From contig NZ_JASNRD010000005.1 in assembly GCF_030412015.1 (NCBI RefSeq), positions 86,279 to 150,278 of the forward strand: DNA of 64,000 nt, given 5' to 3'. Position 1 is the first letter of the stretch. Every line of letters begins with the position of its first letter. The position numbers were made by a program, and so were the translations under genes. This DNA is from Massilia sp. YIM B02763 (lineage in GTDB: Bacteria > Pseudomonadota > Gammaproteobacteria > Burkholderiales > Burkholderiaceae_D). Of the stretch, positions 60,003-64,000 are shown piece after piece. The notes beneath the pieces are model-generated. The model was not told where the DNA came from, did no database searches, and worked only from the letters and a program-made list of their open reading frames with translations.

Positions 60003-62314
60003 GCAACGTCATTCAGGAAACCGCGCAGAAAGTGATGAAGAAGGCCGTCGAGATGGCCCCCGACGGCTGGATGCCCGGCGGCGAGCCGGACCCGCTGATC
60101 GGGCAGCGCGACGGCTATATCGGCAAGCCCGTGTCGCGCGTGGACGGTCCGTTGAAGGTGAAGGGCCAGGCGCCGTTCGCCGCCGAGATCGTGCTGGAGA
60201 ACATGGTCTATGCGGCGCTCGTCTACAGCACCGTGCCCAAGGGCCGCATCGCCACCCTCGACACCAGCCGTGCCGAGACGGCGCCCGGCGTCGTGCTCGT
60301 GATGACGCACGAAAACGCGCCGAAGATGAAGCCGCTGCCACTGTTCCTGACGGCGCCGAAGGCGGGGGGTGGCGACGCGTTGCCGATCTTCCAGGATGGC
60401 AGCGTGCACTGGAACGGCCAGCCCGTGGCGCTGGTGCTGGCCGAAACGCAGGAGCAGGCCGACCATGCCAGGTCGCTGATCCGCGTGACCTACCTGACCG
60501 AACGTGCGACCACCTCGCTGGAAGCGGCCAAGGCCAGGGGCATCGAGGATGCCAGCTTCATGGGCGAGCCGCTGAAGGTGGAAATCGGCGATGCCGAAAG
60601 CCTGCTGGCCAAGGCGCCCGTCAGCATCGACGCCGTCTACACGACCCCTGCCCAGAACCACAACCCGATCGAGCTGCATGCGGCCACGGTGGCCTGGAAC
60701 GGCGACGAGCTGACCATCCACGACGCCAGCCAGGCGGTGGCACACACGGCATGGTCGCTGGCGCAGGTCTTCGGCATCCGCGAGGAGCAGGTCCACGTCA
60801 GCTCGCCCTTCGTCGGCGGCGGCTTCGGCAGCAAGGCCTTGTGGCAGCACCAGGTGCTGGCGGCGGCGGCGGCGAAGCTGGCCGGCAGGCCGGTGCGCAT
60901 GATGCTCTCGCGCGAAGGGGTGTACCGCGTCGTCGGCGGCCGCTCCCTCACCGAGCAGCGCGTCGCCATCGGCGCGGGACGCGACGGCCGTTTCCAGGCG
61001 CTGGTCCATACGGGCATCTCGGTCATGACCGACCACAACCAGATGCCCGAACCGTTCATCATGCCGGCCAAATGCGTCTACGCCGCCGATAGCATCAAGC
61101 TGAACGTGGCAACGGCCAAGATGGACACGCTGGCCAATACCTTCATGCGCGCGCCGGGCGAGGCGGTCGGCACCTTCGCCCTGGAATCCGCGGTGGATGA
61201 GCTGGCGGACAAACTGGGCATGGACCCGATCGAGCTGCGCTTGCGCAACGAGCCGGACAAGGATCCGACCGAGGGCACGCCGTTCTCGTCGCGCCACCTG
61301 GCGGAGGCCTACCGCGACGGCGCCGAGCGTTTCGGCTGGGGCAAGCGCCATGCGCGGCCGGGCATGCGCCGCGAAGGCGAGTGGCTGGTGGGCCTGGGCT
61401 GCGCCACCGCCACGTACCCGTACTACCGCATGCCGGGCGGCGCCGCGCGCATCCGCCTGACGAAGGACGGCGAGGCCTACGTCGAGGCGGCGGCGCACGA
61501 GATGGGCATGGGCACGGCGACCACGCACGCGATGGTCGCGGCGCAGCGCCTGGGCCTGCCCCTGGAGCGCGTGCACTTCGCCTACGGCGACTCGGCCTTC
61601 CCCGGCGTGATCCTGGCCGGGGGCTCGCAGCAGACGGCATCGATCGGCTTTTCGGTCAAGGCGGCGTGGGAAGCGCTGGCCAAGGAATTGCTGGCCTTGG
61701 CGCCGAAGGGATCGCCGCTGCACGGCCTGGGCGTGGACGAGGTCCATGCGCGCGACGGCGGCCTGTGCAAGACCGACGAGCCGCAGCGCTACGTCAGCTA
61801 CGCCATGCTGCTGGACGATGCGGGCCGCGACGAGATCGTCGTCGAGGCGGAAGCGCCGCCGCCGCTGGAGACCCAGCACTGGTCCATGCATTCGTTCGGC
61901 GCCATCTTCTGCGAGGCGCGCGTGAACGTCGTGACGGGCGAACCGCGCGTGGCACGCCTGCTGGGTTCCTTCGACTGCGGCCGCATCATCAATCCGAAGA
62001 CGGCCACGAGCCAGTTCCGCGGCGGGATGATCATGGGCATGGGCCTGGCGCTGATGGAGGAAACGGAGTTCGACGGCCGCATGGGGCGCATCATGAACCC
62101 GAGCCTGGCCGAGTACCACGTGCCGGTGCACCTGGACGTGCCCGAGATCGACGTCATGTGGACCGATATCCCCGATCCGCACGCGCCGATGGGCGCGCGG
62201 GGCATCGGAGAAATCGGCATCACGGGCACGGGCGCGGCGATCGCGAACGCGATCTACAACGCTTGCGGGCGCAGGGTACGCGATCTGCCGATCACGCTGG
62301 ACAAGCTGCTTTGA
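59999..62314 (+). CDS. Molybdenum hydroxylase, catalytic subunit (PaoC/YagR type)
   Basis: 771-residue large subunit binding the molybdopterin cofactor. Motifs: FVGGGFGSKALW, RAPGEAVGTFALESAVDELA, GMGTATTHAMV-type MPT-binding GTATTH, and the catalytic Glu in GARGIGEIGITGTGAAIAN. Aldehyde or N-heterocycle oxidation is likely; the substrate cannot be told. No XdhC/PaoD cofactor chaperone gene is in the window. Confidence 0.92.
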   Translation: MSNVIQETAQKVMKKAVEMAPDGWMPGGEPDPLIGQRDGYIGKPVSRVDGPLKVKGQAPFAAEIVLENMVYAALVYSTVPKGRIATLDTSRAETAPGVVLVMTHENAPKMKPLPLFLTAPKAGGGDALPIFQDGSVHWNGQPVALVLAETQEQADHARSLIRVTYLTERATTSLEAAKARGIEDASFMGEPLKVEIGDAESLLAKAPVSIDAVYTTPAQNHNPIELHAATVAWNGDELTIHDASQAVAHTAWSLAQVFGIREEQVHVSSPFVGGGFGSKALWQHQVLAAAAAKLAGRPVRMMLSREGVYRVVGGRSLTEQRVAIGAGRDGRFQALVHTGISVMTDHNQMPEPFIMPAKCVYAADSIKLNVATAKMDTLANTFMRAPGEAVGTFALESAVDELADKLGMDPIELRLRNEPDKDPTEGTPFSSRHLAEAYRDGAERFGWGKRHARPGMRREGEWLVGLGCATATYPYYRMPGGAARIRLTKDGEAYVEAAAHEMGMGTATTHAMVAAQRLGLPLERVHFAYGDSAFPGVILAGGSQQTASIGFSVKAAWEALAKELLALAPKGSPLHGLGVDEVHARDGGLCKTDEPQRYVSYAMLLDDAGRDEIVVEAEAPPPLETQHWSMHSFGAIFCEARVNVVTGEPRVARLLGSFDCGRIINPKTATSQFRGGMIMGMGLALMEETEFDGRMGRIMNPSLAEYHVPVHLDVPEIDVMWTDIPDPHAPMGARGIGEIGITGTGAAIANAIYNACGRRVRDLPITLDKLL

Positions 62315-62318
62315 AACG

Positions 62319-62425
62319 CGTCGTCCCCGCGCAGGTGTGATAGTGCCACCGGCACTATCACCCCAATTTACGCGCGCTGCCGCATCGCATGAAAAATTGG
62401 GCCCCTGCCTTCGCAGGGGCGACGG
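62319..62425. repeat. Palindromic repeat (CGTCGTCCC family), copy E, with nested palindrome
   Basis: Starts CGTCGTCCCCGCGCAGG and ends GGGGCGACGG like the other copies, but the inner left arm is replaced by a segment with perfect 11-nt arms GTGATAGTGCC (62337-62347) and GGCACTATCAC (62351-62361). It lies between the catalytic-subunit gene and the convergent beta-propeller gene. Confidence 0.8.
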
Positions 62426-62427
62426 CG

Positions 62428-63822
62428 TTAGTTGGTCAGCACCGCAGCATGCGCATCCGGCGCCGCCGTCCCTTCCATCACCAGCACCTTGGCGCTGGCC
62501 GGCATCTGCTCCGCCTGCCCGGCCTGCGCAAAGGTCCGCACCGGCCCGATCATGGTGCCGTTGGCCATGCCCTTGGCGTCCGTGTGCAGCGAACCGGCCT
62601 GCGCGCCGCCCAGGTACACGCTGTAGTCCGTGTTCGGCTTGAGCTGGTAGATCGACACTTCCAGCGCATCGACGACGCCCAGCTGGCGTGCCACGACGAA
62701 TCCCTTGCCCCCGCCCTTGTCCTTGTCGTGGACGGGTTTCAGGGCGACGTTGACAGAATCCTGGTTCACGCGCGGCACCAGGTTCTCCGCGCTGCCCGGC
62801 GCGGCCACGTGCGACAGGTAGATCAGCGCCTGCGGCGCCTGGCCGCCGCCGACCGTGGCGACGATCTTGTTGACGGCCGGGTCGATCACCTGCATGCCGT
62901 CGCCGTTTTCCAGGCCCACGTAGACGCGGCTGCTGTCGTCCGACGTCCAGACGCCGTGCGGCAGGGCGCCGGTCGGGATCGTCGCGACGAGCTTCGCTTC
63001 CTTGTCCGTCGTGTAGACCTTGACGCAGTTCTCGCCGCCGACGGAGACGTAGGCATATACCTTGCCCTTGACCGTGGCGAAGGACAGGTGGTTGGTGATG
63101 AAGCCCGTATCGATCACGCCGACGACCTGCTGCGTGCGGGTGTCGATGCGCGTGACCTTGCCCACGTCCTTGTGCGTCATCCACATCTCCTTGAAGTCCG
63201 GCGTGAACTGCAGGAAGGGCGAGAACGGGCTGACGACGGGGATGCTCTTGACGACCTTGTGCGAGGCGACGTCGATCACGTCCACCTGCGGCGTGAAGCT
63301 GGAGACGGCGAAGGCCAGCTTCCCGTCCGGCATGAATTGCACCATGCCCGGGCCGACCGCCGTCTGGATGCGGCGGGTTTCCTTGAACGTGTTCGGATCG
63401 ATCACGGAGATATAGTCCTCGCCGCGCACGACGACCCAGACCTCCTTGCCGTCCGCCGTGAAGAAGCCTTCGTGCGGCGAGCGGCCCACATAGGTTTTAC
63501 CTTTGACCTTGTTGGTCGCCGTGTCGATGAAGGTGGCCGAGTTGGAACCGTTCGAGATCACGACGAGGGTCTTGTGGTCGGGCGAGAAGCCCATGCCGTG
63601 CACGTTGATCTCGCCGCGGTACAGCGGCGAGAGCACGTCCGGACGCTGGTTACCGAGCTTGATCTGGCCGAGCAGCTTGTTGGTCGACGGATCGAACACG
63701 GACACGGTATTCGTGTTCTGGTCGGCGGTGTAGACGCGGTCGGTGGGCGAGGGCAGGGCCAGCGCGGACTGCGCGGCGCCGACGATGCCGGCGAGCGCCA
63801 GCAGGTGGACGATCTTCTTCAT
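62428..63822 (-). CDS. Exported YncE-like beta-propeller protein
   Basis: 464 residues. Signal peptide about residues 1-22 (LLALAGIVGAAQSALA). Seven-bladed propeller repeats such as VYTADQNTNTVSVFDPSTNK and VDVIDVASHKVVKSIPV. After the propeller, about 110 residues (from about 350) form a beta-rich C-terminal domain of unknown function. ATG 63822 follows AAGGAG. It overlaps the stop of the DUF305 gene by 4 nt, suggesting a shared operon. Role unknown; the neighbours suggest metal handling or surface binding. Confidence 0.8.
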   Translation of the reverse strand: MKKIVHLLALAGIVGAAQSALALPSPTDRVYTADQNTNTVSVFDPSTNKLLGQIKLGNQRPDVLSPLYRGEINVHGMGFSPDHKTLVVISNGSNSATFIDTATNKVKGKTYVGRSPHEGFFTADGKEVWVVVRGEDYISVIDPNTFKETRRIQTAVGPGMVQFMPDGKLAFAVSSFTPQVDVIDVASHKVVKSIPVVSPFSPFLQFTPDFKEMWMTHKDVGKVTRIDTRTQQVVGVIDTGFITNHLSFATVKGKVYAYVSVGGENCVKVYTTDKEAKLVATIPTGALPHGVWTSDDSSRVYVGLENGDGMQVIDPAVNKIVATVGGGQAPQALIYLSHVAAPGSAENLVPRVNQDSVNVALKPVHDKDKGGGKGFVVARQLGVVDALEVSIYQLKPNTDYSVYLGGAQAGSLHTDAKGMANGTMIGPVRTFAQAGQAEQMPASAKVLVMEGTAAPDAHAAVLTN

Positions 63823-64000
63823 GGTTTCTCCTTGTGGTCGGGGTGGCGGTGCAGCCAGGCCTGCATCACGTTGATCTCGTTCTGCTGCTCGGCGATGATG
63901 CCGAGCGCCAGGTTGCGCAGTTCGGGGTCCTTTGTACTCAGCAGCACGGCCTTGGCCATGTCGATGGCGCCCTGGTGGTGCGGCAGCATCATGGTCACGA
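63819..64000 (-). CDS. DUF305 protein (3' part, runs off the right edge)
   Basis: The last 60 residues of a DUF305 family protein. The signature MMLPHHQGAIDMAKAVL is followed by IIAEQQNEINVMQAWL. DUF305 proteins are small exported helical proteins, ferritin-like in fold, often next to copper-related genes. The gene is cut by the window edge. Its stop overlaps the start of the beta-propeller gene. Confidence 0.88.
   Translation of the reverse strand, partial: VTMMLPHHQGAIDMAKAVLLSTKDPELRNLALGIIAEQQNEINVMQAWLHRHPDHKEKP

Noticed and set aside
62337..62361. Terminator of the hydroxylase operon from the nested palindrome alone
   Set aside because: The 11-bp stem has no T run after it on either strand; the outer repeat may still act, but this part alone is not a terminator.
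59705..63184. A 1159-codon open frame antisense to the hydroxylase operon
   Set aside because: It spans two real genes on the opposite strand and crosses a palindromic repeat, with no domain recognised.

Overview
The window is high-GC chromosomal DNA from a betaproteobacterium of the order Burkholderiales. It most resembles the Oxalobacteraceae, in the Massilia/Telluria group. This placement is an inference from gene order and protein style: a complete dcw cluster in betaproteobacterial order, lpxC-dciA-secA behind it, pilD-coaE-zapD-yacG, and ftsY-ftsE-ftsX-rpoH. The many short intergenic palindromes flanked by CGTCGTCCC or CCCTACG fit as well. No sequence comparison was run.

Layout. 1-4.44 kb is an accessory region with lower GC, lowest at about 2.6-4.4 kb. 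It holds the 5' part of a type VI VgrG gene, an unrecognised 369-residue protein, and a two-gene operon encoding a ParB-like protein and a small HEPN-like protein. It ends abruptly near 4440 against a membrane-protein gene that looks 5'-truncated. 4.4-12.5 kb carries gamma-glutamyltransferase, a lipoprotein, a DHA2 drug exporter with its MarR regulator and a likely operator, a Tat-exported dienelactone-hydrolase-like enzyme, and rpoH with a CIRCE (HrcA) operator upstream. 12.8-15.7 kb is ftsY-ftsE-ftsX. 16.2-24.2 kb holds a ThDP-dependent enzyme, an S41-like peptidase, the RNase P RNA gene, a chemoreceptor, glycerol kinase and two membrane proteins of unknown or loosely known role.

24.6-41.9 kb is the dcw cluster: mraZ, rsmH, ftsL, ftsI, murE, murF, mraY, murD, ftsW, murG, murC, ddl, ftsQ, ftsA, ftsZ. 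All genes lie on one strand and most overlap by 1-4 nt. The set covers all UDP-MurNAc-pentapeptide and lipid II steps from MurC onward plus the divisome core. A sigma-70 promoter overlaps a 10-bp-periodic MraZ box array at its head, and a strong terminator follows ftsZ. Between ftsZ and lpxC sit a peroxiredoxin, an acetyltransferase and an EamA transporter. lpxC (lipid A), dciA (helicase loader) and secA (protein export) follow.

49-58.2 kb holds a MerR/TipAS regulator, an AI-2E-family permease, a periplasmic YdgA/TonB-C fusion, argJ, an AAA ATPase, a Nudix hydrolase, yacG, zapD, coaE and pilD. 58.4-62.3 kb is a three-subunit molybdenum hydroxylase operon of the PaoABC type. The right end has a YncE-like beta-propeller protein co-transcribed with a DUF305 protein that runs off the window.

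At least four families of intergenic palindromic repeats are present. Several lie next to 3' ends of genes, and one copy carries a nested perfect palindrome. The most unusual item biologically is the ParB-like/HEPN-like pair at the edge of the accessory region.
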